From contig NZ_ABCQ01000009.1 in assembly GCF_000170855.1 (NCBI RefSeq), positions 1 through 64,000 of the forward strand: a stretch of 64,000 bases of DNA, given 5' to 3'. The stretch comes from Moritella sp. PE36 (GTDB taxonomy: Bacteria > Pseudomonadota > Gammaproteobacteria > Enterobacterales > Moritellaceae). A program made the translations under genes and the position numbers. The notes beneath the pieces were generated by a model, which saw nothing but the letters and a program-made list of their open reading frames with translations, had not been told where the DNA came from and made no database searches. The stretch's first letter is position 1. Each line of letters starts with the position of its first letter. Positions 43,855 through 52,592 of the stretch are shown here, piece after piece.

Positions 43855-45918
43855 ATGCTTTCAGATAAGAGTAAAAAAGCTATTCGTGATGTTTATCAAA
43901 ACATCCGTGATTCACTACCTGACTTCGTAGTCCGACGATCACAAAATATCCTTGTAGCTGAAATGGCAAAAACCCTCGCCGGTAATTTTGATAAAAACCG
44001 CCGTTTGATTATTGCTGAAGCAGGAACAGGCACAGGTAAATCATTGGCTTATTTGATTGCAGGGATCCCACTCGCTACCGAAGCGAAACAGACGTTAGTC
44101 ATATCGACTGCAACGATCGCCTTGCAAGAGCAGTTATTGCACAAAGAGTTACCTTTCTTTCGCCGTCAATCTGGACTGCAATTTGAGTTTGCCTTGGTAA
44201 AAGGTCGCCAACGTTATTGCTGTGAACAAAAACTGGCGATGCTTGCCAAAGCCGACGATCAAATGGAGCTGCTTGCTGACTTAGCGACGATACCGAAAAA
44301 GCGCGACTTACAACTTATCAAGCGCTTGTTTACTGCTTATGCTGCAGGAAAATGGAAAGGTGATATCGATAGCTGGCCAACTCAGATCCCCGATGATATC
44401 TGGCAATTAGTCGTATCTGATCGTCATAGTTGCAGTAAATCATTTAGTGCACACCGTAACTGTCCGTTTCATAAAGCGCGTGAAGCCTTAGACCAGTGTG
44501 ATGTACTCATTGTTAACCACGCATTATTATTGGCCGATTTAGAGCTCGGAGGCGGTATTATTTTACCCAAGCCTGAAGACTGCTATTACGTACTTGATGA
44601 AGCCCATCACTTACCGCGCATTACGCGAGACTTCTCGTCAGCACATGCGTCAGTGTTAGGTGCGAAAGCTTGGTTACAAACCATGGCAGTAGCAATGCGC
44701 CAACTCACCCAAGCCATTGCGTCAAGTGAGATATCGGATCCGGTCACTAAACTGCTCAGCTCAATCAATAGCATCAATAAAGAGCTTACCAAGATCCACA
44801 GTTTAATGGCGGCCAATGACAACCAATTTACCAACGATTCATGGCGGTTTGCCGATGGTGAACTGCCTGAAGCATTAGCTGAATTAGCGGCAAACATGAA
44901 TCACGAAACCAAACGAGGCGTGAGTCAAACTGCTAAAATCATTGATATTCTGGCTGAACAATTAAAGCAAGATCAATTACCGCAAGCCAAAGCGAACAAA
45001 CTCATTGCCGAGGTTGGTTTCTACTTACAGCGTATCGAAAATCTCCATCAAGTGTGGAACATGCTGATTAAAGAAACCAAAGGTACACCACTGGCAAAAT
45101 GGGTTGAGAAAAGCGGCAGCCGCCAAGACGATCATGTCTTTGCTGCCAGCTTGATTGATGTTGATAGTAAGCTAGAACACATGTTGTGGTCGCAATGTGG
45201 CGCAGCGATCTTAACCTCTGCAACATTAACCTCACTCGGTAATTTTAATTATTTCCGCCGCCAAGTTGGCTTATTGAATGATGAATCCACCCAGCATCTG
45301 CAACTCGACTCACCGTTTAATTTTGAACAAGCAGAGCTGTATATCCCTAACTTAGCACTGGCACCAAATGAACCAGGCTTTACTGAATTATTAGGTGAAA
45401 AACTCCCTAGCTTGTTACCAGACAAAAAAGCCTCATTGGTGTTGTTTAGCTCGTATCGTCAAATGAACCAAGTAGCAGAAATTATTCGTAGTACCACTCA
45501 GCTGGAGCTATTGGTACAAAAAGAAAGTTCACGCAGCGAGCAATTAAAAAAACACGCCGAAAATGTCAAAGCCAATAAAACCAGTATCTTATTTGGTACT
45601 AGCAGCTTATCTGAAGGGCTTGATTTACCCGGTGACCTGCTCACCAATTTAATTATCACTAAGATCCCATTCTCAGTACCCACCTCGCCAGTAGAGGAAG
45701 CGCAGTCAGAATGGATCACCAAATCGGGCGGTAATCCATTCATGCAAGTGTCGGTACCCGAAGCCAGTAAAAAATTGATCCAATCTTGTGGCCGATTGCT
45801 GAGAAAAGAGAAAGATTCTGGTAGAATCACGCTACTTGACCGTCGAGTTATTAGTAAACGCTATGGACCAGCATTACTTAATTCGCTTCCCCCTTATAAA
45901 AGAAATATAGAATTTTGA
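43855..45918 (+). CDS. dinG: ATP-dependent helicase DinG
   Basis: 687 residues. XPD-like helicase with Walker A AEAGTGTGKSLAYL, a cysteine cluster CCEQ / HSCSKSFSAHRNCPFH for the 4Fe-4S centre, DEAH box VLDEAHHL, and late motifs FGTSSLSEGLDLPGD and QSCGRLLR. It unwinds DNA, R-loops and G4 structures in homologues. ATG 43855 preferred over GTG 43822. A 22-base direct duplication spans the start codon. The stop overlaps the next gene's start. Confidence 0.92.
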   Translation: MLSDKSKKAIRDVYQNIRDSLPDFVVRRSQNILVAEMAKTLAGNFDKNRRLIIAEAGTGTGKSLAYLIAGIPLATEAKQTLVISTATIALQEQLLHKELPFFRRQSGLQFEFALVKGRQRYCCEQKLAMLAKADDQMELLADLATIPKKRDLQLIKRLFTAYAAGKWKGDIDSWPTQIPDDIWQLVVSDRHSCSKSFSAHRNCPFHKAREALDQCDVLIVNHALLLADLELGGGIILPKPEDCYYVLDEAHHLPRITRDFSSAHASVLGAKAWLQTMAVAMRQLTQAIASSEISDPVTKLLSSINSINKELTKIHSLMAANDNQFTNDSWRFADGELPEALAELAANMNHETKRGVSQTAKIIDILAEQLKQDQLPQAKANKLIAEVGFYLQRIENLHQVWNMLIKETKGTPLAKWVEKSGSRQDDHVFAASLIDVDSKLEHMLWSQCGAAILTSATLTSLGNFNYFRRQVGLLNDESTQHLQLDSPFNFEQAELYIPNLALAPNEPGFTELLGEKLPSLLPDKKASLVLFSSYRQMNQVAEIIRSTTQLELLVQKESSRSEQLKKHAENVKANKTSILFGTSSLSEGLDLPGDLLTNLIITKIPFSVPTSPVEEAQSEWITKSGGNPFMQVSVPEASKKLIQSCGRLLRKEKDSGRITLLDRRVISKRYGPALLNSLPPYKRNIEF

Positions 45919-46697
45919 TGTTAGAGCTTGGTTTAGAACCTTCAGTTTTTATAATTTTATGCAGCGTTGCATTAGTTGCTGGTTTCATTGACGCTATTGC
46001 AGGCGGTGGTGGTTTATTAACAGTGCCCGCATTACTCAGTGCTGGCCTACCACCACACTTGGCATTAGGTACCAATAAACTGGCTGCAAGCTTTGGCTCA
46101 TGCGCTGCAGCTATTACCTTCTATAAGAAGCGTTTGTTCAATCCCAAATTTTGGTGGCGATCATTTGTATTCACAGCCATCGGGGCAATATGCGGTACCC
46201 TCGTTGTTAACGTCATCAGCACTGCTTGGTTAGACAAGTTATTACCGGTGATTATTATCTTTACGGCTATCTACTCTATCTTTAGCAAAACCCAAGAACA
46301 TACTGGTGAAACCTTGCCCGATGATAATCCCGCGCTGCATAAGAAACAGGGCTTACAGGGTTATATTATAGGTTTCTATGACGGTGTAGCAGGGCCAGGT
46401 ACCGGTGCATTTTGGACCGTGTCAACGATGGCGTTGTACAAACTCAATATTCTGTTTGCTTCGGGCGTTGCTAAAGCAATGAATTTTACCAGTAATTTCA
46501 CCTCACTACTGACTTTTATTTATCTTGGTCATATCAATTGGTATCTGGGTTTAAGTATGGGGTTATGTATTATGGTAGGCGCTATTGCTGGTGCGCATAC
46601 CGCTATTCATTTTGGTGCTAAATTCATTCGCCCATTATTTATTACTGTGGTGATCATTATCGCTTGTAAACTGGCTTATCAAGCATGGCTACAATAA
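45918..46697 (+). CDS. TSUP-family (TauE/SafE) permease
   Basis: 259 residues, about eight membrane segments. The two half-domain motifs are GFIDAIAGGGGLLTVPALLSAGLPPHLALGTNKL and GFYDGVAGPGTGAFWT, the signature of sulfite/taurine exporters. It moves small anions such as sulfite or sulfoacetate; substrate unknown. The ATG overlaps the dinG stop (TGATG), so translation is coupled; the TTG 3 bases upstream is not favoured. Its end overlaps priC by 13 bases. Confidence 0.88.
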   Translation: MLELGLEPSVFIILCSVALVAGFIDAIAGGGGLLTVPALLSAGLPPHLALGTNKLAASFGSCAAAITFYKKRLFNPKFWWRSFVFTAIGAICGTLVVNVISTAWLDKLLPVIIIFTAIYSIFSKTQEHTGETLPDDNPALHKKQGLQGYIIGFYDGVAGPGTGAFWTVSTMALYKLNILFASGVAKAMNFTSNFTSLLTFIYLGHINWYLGLSMGLCIMVGAIAGAHTAIHFGAKFIRPLFITVVIIIACKLAYQAWLQ

Positions 46698-47293
46698 ACC
46701 GTCAGCAGCAACAGCTAAACCAACTCGCTCAGCGTGTTCAACAGCTGAGTGCGTTGAGTAAGCAAGTCAACTCGAATCACACCGCTACGATCAACTATAA
46801 ATTACGTGATCGCGCCTTGTTCTATCCGGGGTTATTCATCAATAAAAATCACGATATTCATCAATACGTGGCTGAATTAGAAAAAAGCATGATCCGTTTG
46901 CAGCATTGTTTTGATAAGAGTTTTGATAAACCATCAATATCATCCTCAAACGATACGTTATCAATAGAACAAGTATTATTAGAAAAGGTCGCGCATCAAT
47001 TTAGAGCGATTAACGGCGTATTACAACAGTGTCATTTTAGACGTGGTGAAGTAAAAGAAGAGCCGAAGAATTACGATGTGATCGCGAAGAAATTATTGCA
47101 GAAATCACACTATTTATATCAAAAACTAGCGCAACAAATAGACTATGAACGCCGTTTGCAAGCAATTATAGATCAGCAACGCGAGCCACTTCAATTGCAG
47201 CAAACGAAGCAAAGGTTACAGCGTTGTCAGGTCGCGACAGCAAAAGTTCGCCAGCAATTACAACGCTATGAACAAAAGAAAGACCTTAGCTAG
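46685..47293 (+). CDS. priC: Primosomal replication protein PriC (N'')
   Basis: 202 residues, highly helical and glutamine-rich. DRALFYPGLFINKN, YDVIAKKLLQKSHYLYQKLAQQIDYERRLQAII and KQRLQRCQVA match the PriC helical-bundle pattern, with charged C-terminal ends. It remodels SSB-covered forks and helps load DnaB at stalled forks. It starts inside the permease gene. The following ybaM gene repeats the order found in E. coli, which supports the assignment. Confidence 0.8.
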   Translation: MATINRQQQQLNQLAQRVQQLSALSKQVNSNHTATINYKLRDRALFYPGLFINKNHDIHQYVAELEKSMIRLQHCFDKSFDKPSISSSNDTLSIEQVLLEKVAHQFRAINGVLQQCHFRRGEVKEEPKNYDVIAKKLLQKSHYLYQKLAQQIDYERRLQAIIDQQREPLQLQQTKQRLQRCQVATAKVRQQLQRYEQKKDLS

Positions 47294-47358
47294 TTTAGCT
47301 CTAGCCCTAGAAGTAAACCAATTAAATAAGTTACTAAAATAATGAAGGATTCTTTATC

Positions 47359-47511
47359 ATGTCGCTAGAAAACGCGCCAAAACATATAAAACTAGCAGTA
47401 GATCTCATCCAATTACTGGAAGAAAACCAGATGCCGACAGAAACAGTCGTGAAAGCATTAACTATCGTACAGCAAGACTTCCAGCGTAAACTTGAAGCTG
47501 AAGGCAGCTAA
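47359..47511 (+). CDS. ybaM: YbaM-family small protein (DUF2496)
   Basis: A 50-residue gene below the usual size cut-off. [20 protein letters not shown] is nearly the same as E. coli YbaM ([20 protein letters not shown]..). It has a helical, charged C-terminus. AGGA lies 9 bases before the ATG. It follows priC by 65 bases, just as in enterobacteria. Function unknown. Confidence 0.88.
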   Translation: MSLENAPKHIKLAVDLIQLLEENQMPTETVVKALTIVQQDFQRKLEAEGS

Positions 47512-47537
47512 GCGCGATTAACAACAGCAGTCCTGCA

Positions 47538-49757
47538 TTACTTTGCGATTGTGATGGCGTAATCGCCAGCCACCAACTCTTCAATAAACGCCGATGGTTT
47601 GTCTTTATTACACAGCAAATATACCTGCTGACGCGCGCGTGTTAACGCAACATAAAACAGTCGGCGCTCTTCAGCATCAGGGACACCAGTGGGTTCCGGT
47701 TGTAATATTAGCGAAAATGGATGACGACGTTTATGACAAGGGAAACCATGCTCTCCCGCTTCCATTGCTAATACGATGACATTATCGGCTTCCTGCCCTT
47801 TCGAACTGTGCACCGTCATTGATTTTATATCTAACTGCGGATATTGCGTGGATAATGCCGTCAGCGTCTTGCTATCAGGTAGTTGAAAATTAAAACGTGC
47901 CAGTAATAGCACCGATTTTTGTTGGCCTTCGCCTTTACTTACACCTTTATTAGCCGCCGCTAATTGGGTTAGTTTCTTTTCCAGCAATAATGTCGCTGCA
48001 TCATCTTGCTTGTTACTACTTTTATGATCGTTACCAAGCTGATAATAACTGACCTGTATACAGGCCTTCTTGGCTTTCGTATGCGTGGTTATCTGTTTAT
48101 GCATTTGCTCTGAATTCGCCATCACAAACTTACTGGCAACCGCACTGATCTGATCGTTAAAGCGAAATGTTGTATTAAGTGGTAAAGTACTGGTGATACC
48201 AAAATAATCACTGAAACGCGTTGTCACCGCAATATCACTGCCTGCAAATTGATAAATAGCCTGCCAATCATCACCAACACAAAATAGCTTACTGTCATCG
48301 TGTTGGGTTTGTAAGTGTCTAACTAAGGTTGCGCGCGCTTGCGAAATATCCTGAAATTCATCAACAAGGATATGTAACCAAGGAGAGCTAAATTGACCAT
48401 TACGCACATAATCACTTGCCTTAATGATCATTTCATCAAAATCTATCTCATTGCTTTCGTCTAATTCATGCTGGTAATGAGTAAGCAGTATCTCCACAAT
48501 CTCATGCGTTAATGCGGCAAAGTCGGTATCAGGTAACGCATTTAATTTTTGCTCAGATTTAACTGTAAGGGTATTTTTATATAGCATAGTCAATTCGACC
48601 AGCTGACCTAACAGTTTTTTATAACCGCCTTTACCTGCCAATAACCGTTTCACCTCGGCGTCATGTTTATCATCAGGCAGTTTGCCTAACCAAGCTACAT
48701 ACGCGTAGCAATACTCGCTAAACAAGTTATTAAAGTTAGTATCGAGCAATTCTTTATCAAGTAGCTCTTTTTCAAGTAACTTTTTATCAAGCAACCGTGT
48801 GCTGATGATTTGTTTGAAAAACTGCTGCTTGGCACTATCACTACTGGCTAACTTACTGACTTTCGGCCTTTCATTATCCACCTGCTTAATAATATCTAAC
48901 GCTAAGGCATGGAAGGTTTTCACGGTTATCTTGGCATTGGGTAAGCGCTCGGCAAGTCTTGTCTTCATCTCTTGCGCCGCATCTTTGGCAAAGGCTAAAA
49001 TCAAGATTGAATCGGCAGTTGCTTGCTGTGACTCTAATAAATAAGCACAGCGCCCTAGCATTACGCTGGTTTTCCCACACCCAGCGCCCGCTAACACCAA
49101 GTTTGCATCATTAGCGACAATGCAGGCATCACGTTGTTGCTCTGTCAGAGGGTGGCGTTCAAGGCCATCAAACAAGCTTTTATAACGTTCCTTGTGCTTA
49201 TTCATCACTGCTTGGTTATATTTATCTAAATTTTCGACCTGGCTTTGCTGCCAAAAACGTAAACGTGCTAAGGGTAATTTAAGTGCTGCAGGGACTTTAT
49301 TAATTTTCGGTAATATTTCCAACCAATCAGCCCAAGGTGCTAGCTGGGTTTGTAAAAAAATCCATTTTGAATAGGGTATATACCCCCGTTCGATCACCTG
49401 TGTCAGTTGCTGATATAATTCGAGGATATCGGCTTCTTTTCCCGTTAATGCATAGAAATACAAATCATCAATAAGTCCAGCAACCTCAGCCTTGGCAATG
49501 CCATTTAACCGCACCCGTTGATTTTCCCAAGACACCACTAAAGTATCAAAAAATGATCCCCGATAATGTTTCAGCCGAGGCTCAAATGTTGCCCAAGTAT
49601 AGTGGTAAATTTGTTGCTGTTTAGTGGTAAACACAGCACCTTCTGGACGAAATGATAAGGTGCGACAATTCGCCCCTAATAGTTGTGCGAAGGTAGAAAA
49701 AGAATAGTCAGGCAATGCAGATAGACTCAATAAAAAACAGTAGGTAAAACATAGCAC
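47538..49757 (-). CDS. helD: DNA helicase IV
   Basis: 739 residues, UvrD/Rep superfamily I. Walker A LVLAGAGCGKTSVMLGR, DExx box ILVDEFQDISQARATL, motif GDDWQAIYQFAGSD and DAEERRLFYVALTRAR identify HelD, as does the unique N-terminal 200-residue region. E. coli HelD has 684 residues; the N-terminal 20 may be extra. A run of short Leu-rich repeats (LLDKK, LLEKE, LLDKE, LLDT) occurs in about residues 319-340, an expansion not present in the E. coli protein. Confidence 0.87.
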   Translation of the reverse strand: MLCFTYCFLLSLSALPDYSFSTFAQLLGANCRTLSFRPEGAVFTTKQQQIYHYTWATFEPRLKHYRGSFFDTLVVSWENQRVRLNGIAKAEVAGLIDDLYFYALTGKEADILELYQQLTQVIERGYIPYSKWIFLQTQLAPWADWLEILPKINKVPAALKLPLARLRFWQQSQVENLDKYNQAVMNKHKERYKSLFDGLERHPLTEQQRDACIVANDANLVLAGAGCGKTSVMLGRCAYLLESQQATADSILILAFAKDAAQEMKTRLAERLPNAKITVKTFHALALDIIKQVDNERPKVSKLASSDSAKQQFFKQIISTRLLDKKLLEKELLDKELLDTNFNNLFSEYCYAYVAWLGKLPDDKHDAEVKRLLAGKGGYKKLLGQLVELTMLYKNTLTVKSEQKLNALPDTDFAALTHEIVEILLTHYQHELDESNEIDFDEMIIKASDYVRNGQFSSPWLHILVDEFQDISQARATLVRHLQTQHDDSKLFCVGDDWQAIYQFAGSDIAVTTRFSDYFGITSTLPLNTTFRFNDQISAVASKFVMANSEQMHKQITTHTKAKKACIQVSYYQLGNDHKSSNKQDDAATLLLEKKLTQLAAANKGVSKGEGQQKSVLLLARFNFQLPDSKTLTALSTQYPQLDIKSMTVHSSKGQEADNVIVLAMEAGEHGFPCHKRRHPFSLILQPEPTGVPDAEERRLFYVALTRARQQVYLLCNKDKPSAFIEELVAGDYAITIAK

Positions 49758-49797
49758 AAACCCCCGTATTATTTAACTCATGAGGTTAATTTTATCA

Positions 49798-51204
49798 CTA
49801 ATTTGCAGCATCTTTGACTACTTTAGTTAGATCTTCATCGGCGAGTCTTTCCGACAAGATTTTAGCTAAAGCCACGGTCATCGATAATAAGATATACAGG
49901 GGCCAGGTAAAACCTTGTGTCAAAAATGTCCCTGCCACACAAAATGCTATCAACCCAGCAAAAATACCATCGTTACAGGTTACGATAGTATTACGTTCAT
50001 TAATAGGTAACACTCGGCTCTCTACTTCAGTGCGCCACAACCGTCTAAACAGCAGCGTAATAAGGGTAATAAGCAGTCCTAATCCGACAAACCCCGTTTC
50101 AGCTAACACCTGAAACCAAGTACTATGAACAGCATGGTTTTTACCATCCCAATGCGGACTAAAAAAATAATAATTAAGGTAGAAATTATTTATGCCCACG
50201 CCCGTAAAGGGGTTATTTACCGCCATACCCCATGCGGCCATCCACGCATAAATACGACCCATTGCGGATTCATCAACCCCTCCTTCTGCAGCACCACCTG
50301 ACGAGCGGTCGGAAACCCCCGCCATCACTAATAAAATAGGCAATAACATAGCGCCGCCTGCTAATATATATATCTTATTTTTGATCCGTTTAAAGGCAAA
50401 AAAGCCCGTCACAGCCATGATCCCCATTAACCCACCACGACTTTGCGTTGCGATAATTGCCCAAAATAAAATAACATACGCAACCGCTAATAATGCGCGA
50501 TGGAATTTACCTATTTTCGGCTGTAGCAAGTTAGATAAGGTAAACGACATGGGGAACATCAACACTAATGACAAATCATTAGGGTCGCCAATTAACGAGC
50601 CTATATCTCGAGAAATAGTTACCCGCGTCCCCTCAACAAGCCCAATCCCTTGTAGTTTATTGCTAATTGCTTTTAAGCCAACCATCACGCCAGCGACCAC
50701 ATATAAATAAGTAGCAATACGAAAATGATGGATAGTACGTACCAGCCAACAGATCGCGATCGTCATCACCCAGACTTTACTTAATACGCCACTAAAGGTG
50801 CTAAACGCGGCAGCTTTATTATAAGCAAACATGATCCCAAACGTGGCCCAACCTAAGAATAGACAGACTAAGGTCAGTTCTGTCGACCAGTAAATTTTAA
50901 TTTTATTGCTTAAGAATATATGCCAACCCAGTACGAAAAAAGACGCTAGCGAAAATGCTAAAGGAATATGTAAAGGGATGAGTACCGGAAAGGCTTCATG
51001 AATACGAAAGTAGGAAAAAATAATAAAGGTAATGACAATATAAAATGGGAACCTTAACAACGCAATCAACACTAACGGCGTAACCACAAATACCGCAGGC
51101 ACTAACCACATTTTGGTTTTATACCACAATAGGCCAACCACAAGGGTTAGTATCAAACTGAGTAGTATTTGTAAACGTGGGTTAGACGTATTGAGATCTA
51201 TCAT
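49798..51204 (-). CDS. O-antigen ligase/polymerase-like protein (Wzy_C)
   Basis: 468 residues with about 11-12 membrane helices and a periplasmic loop of about 65 residues late in the chain. The conserved phrases IIATQSRGGLMG, NPFTGVGINNF and HSTWFQVLAETGFVGLGLL are typical of the O-antigen ligase family, including exosortase-linked and O-glycosylation ligases. It joins or polymerises surface sugars on the periplasmic face. Its neighbours in the opposite direction are glycan-modifying genes. No typical wzz or wzx nearby, so the exact role is uncertain. Confidence 0.8.
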   Translation of the reverse strand: MIDLNTSNPRLQILLSLILTLVVGLLWYKTKMWLVPAVFVVTPLVLIALLRFPFYIVITFIIFSYFRIHEAFPVLIPLHIPLAFSLASFFVLGWHIFLSNKIKIYWSTELTLVCLFLGWATFGIMFAYNKAAAFSTFSGVLSKVWVMTIAICWLVRTIHHFRIATYLYVVAGVMVGLKAISNKLQGIGLVEGTRVTISRDIGSLIGDPNDLSLVLMFPMSFTLSNLLQPKIGKFHRALLAVAYVILFWAIIATQSRGGLMGIMAVTGFFAFKRIKNKIYILAGGAMLLPILLVMAGVSDRSSGGAAEGGVDESAMGRIYAWMAAWGMAVNNPFTGVGINNFYLNYYFFSPHWDGKNHAVHSTWFQVLAETGFVGLGLLITLITLLFRRLWRTEVESRVLPINERNTIVTCNDGIFAGLIAFCVAGTFLTQGFTWPLYILLSMTVALAKILSERLADEDLTKVVKDAAN

Positions 51205-51417
51205 TAAACATCCCTGCTTATTGACCTAATGCTGAAGCAACATAATAAGTAAAGCAGGAATATACAAAAGTGAGGTTAGCACAACATAAAAATAATGTTT
51301 ATTTGTAACAGGTTAGATGTAACGATTCCGTTTCCAAGTTGAAAGCCAACCAGAATGAGGTACTACGCACTGGATAGTGCTAACTTTGCTGTAATTTCTG
51401 CATTCAATTAATAAGAT

Positions 51418-51464
51418 CACGCTCTGAGCTGCACTTCAACTTTTATCGCCTAATATTAAATATA
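51418..51464. repeat. 47-base leader repeat, copy 1
   Basis: 40 of 47 bases match 52519-52565 in the same orientation. Both copies sit just before a glycan-modifying gene (39 and 28 bases before the ATGs), so they may be duplicated promoter or leader sequence. Confidence 0.75.
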
Positions 51465-51502
51465 ACTTCATAATCATAACGATATTAAAGGATGGATATT
51501 AC

Positions 51503-52285
51503 ATGTTGCCATTTCTAAACAGGGAGTTGAAAACGATTTTAAAAGATACAGATTTTTTATATTGGTGGAATCCAGGTAATAAATATAGAGTAATTCAGAG
51601 GGCGTTTAACGTAGGTGATATTTTATCCGCATATATAGTTTGGCATGTTATGCGTGAAAAAAATGAAAAACTTAAAGTTGATAAAAAAATGCTTGCGATA
51701 GGATCTATTTTGGATAATGCAAGCGATGGTGATGTCATTTGGGGCTCTGGTTATAATTCAAATAAACAAGATACGGACTATAACTTCACTCAGTTAGATG
51801 TTAGGGCTGTTAGAGGTCCTTTAACAAAAATGTTTTTAGAAAATAGAGGAATATATGTTCCTGAGGTATTCGGTGACCCTGGCCTATTATCGTCTAAATA
51901 TTTTGCTGCATCGGAAGTCAAAGATATTGAGTATCTTATGATCCCCCATTACAATGAAGATAAACATAAATTCAACGCTGAATTCATTTTAGAAACAAAA
52001 GGTTCCGTCCCCAAATTTATGTCTCAAATAGTAAGAACAAAAAAAGTAATTTCTAGTTCGCTACATGGTCTTATCATCGCTGAGTCGTTTGGCATTCCAG
52101 CTGTTTTATTAAAAGATAATAATGGAGAAGGAATTGAGAAATACCAAGATTATTATCTGGGGTCTGGGAGAAGTGATTTTCCAGTTTGTACTTCATTGAA
52201 CGAGGCGCTATCTGTTACACCAAGCTCTTTACCTGATGTTAATAAAATTCAACAACGATTACTTAATTCCTTTCCCTCTTCTTAA
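51503..52285 (+). CDS. Polysaccharide pyruvyl transferase family protein
   Basis: 260 residues. FNVGDILSAYIV, LAIGSILDNA, DVIWGSGY, VRGPLTK and SSLHGLIIAESFGIPAVLL follow the pattern of pyruvyl transferases (ExoV/CsaB type). They add ketal-linked pyruvate from phosphoenolpyruvate to sugars of exopolysaccharide or LPS. AAAGGA lies before the ATG. Base use is AT-rich, like the next gene, suggesting acquisition. The C-terminal residues (NSFPSS) abut an IS remnant, and the end may have been changed by it. Confidence 0.8.
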   Translation: MLPFLNRELKTILKDTDFLYWWNPGNKYRVIQRAFNVGDILSAYIVWHVMREKNEKLKVDKKMLAIGSILDNASDGDVIWGSGYNSNKQDTDYNFTQLDVRAVRGPLTKMFLENRGIYVPEVFGDPGLLSSKYFAASEVKDIEYLMIPHYNEDKHKFNAEFILETKGSVPKFMSQIVRTKKVISSSLHGLIIAESFGIPAVLLKDNNGEGIEKYQDYYLGSGRSDFPVCTSLNEALSVTPSSLPDVNKIQQRLLNSFPSS

Positions 52286-52514
52286 CTTTCCATTCACCTT
52301 CGCCAAACACTTTTAAGCCCGTTGAATCGATGGCAATATGGCGGATTCGTCTACCCAAAATGTAATCGAGCCCCGTTGAGTTAACGCACGATTATACTCT
52401 GGCCAGTTTGTGATTTTGTTCTTCGACTTACTCATCAGATGAACCTTTTTAAATCAGTGATAATGATCGGATCACAAGATTTACGAAAGGTTCCCTGATT
52501 TAGTCAACAACGCC
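52280..52514 (-). mobile_element. IS5-family transposase remnant with internal deletion
   Basis: On the minus strand an ATG at 52435 opens a frame reading MSKSKNKITNWPEY, then LTQRGSITFWVDES, the usual N-terminus of IS5-family (IS903 group) transposases. It then jumps directly to HIAIDSTGLKVFGEGEW from much later in the protein, so the middle is deleted. Upstream, the minus-strand sequence GGCGTTGTTGACTAAATCAG (ending at 52514) resembles the terminal inverted repeat. The other end is lost into the pyruvyl transferase gene. Non-functional. Confidence 0.8.
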
Positions 52515-52518
52515 AGTT

Positions 52519-52565
52519 CACATTCTAAGCTTCACTTCCACTTTTATCGCCTAATATTATGTATA
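52519..52565. repeat. 47-base leader repeat, copy 2
   Basis: Matches 51418-51464; it begins 4 bases after the IS inverted repeat end and precedes the phosphoethanolamine transferase gene. Confidence 0.75.
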
Positions 52566-52592
52566 CATATCGTTACATTGGTTATACATTAA

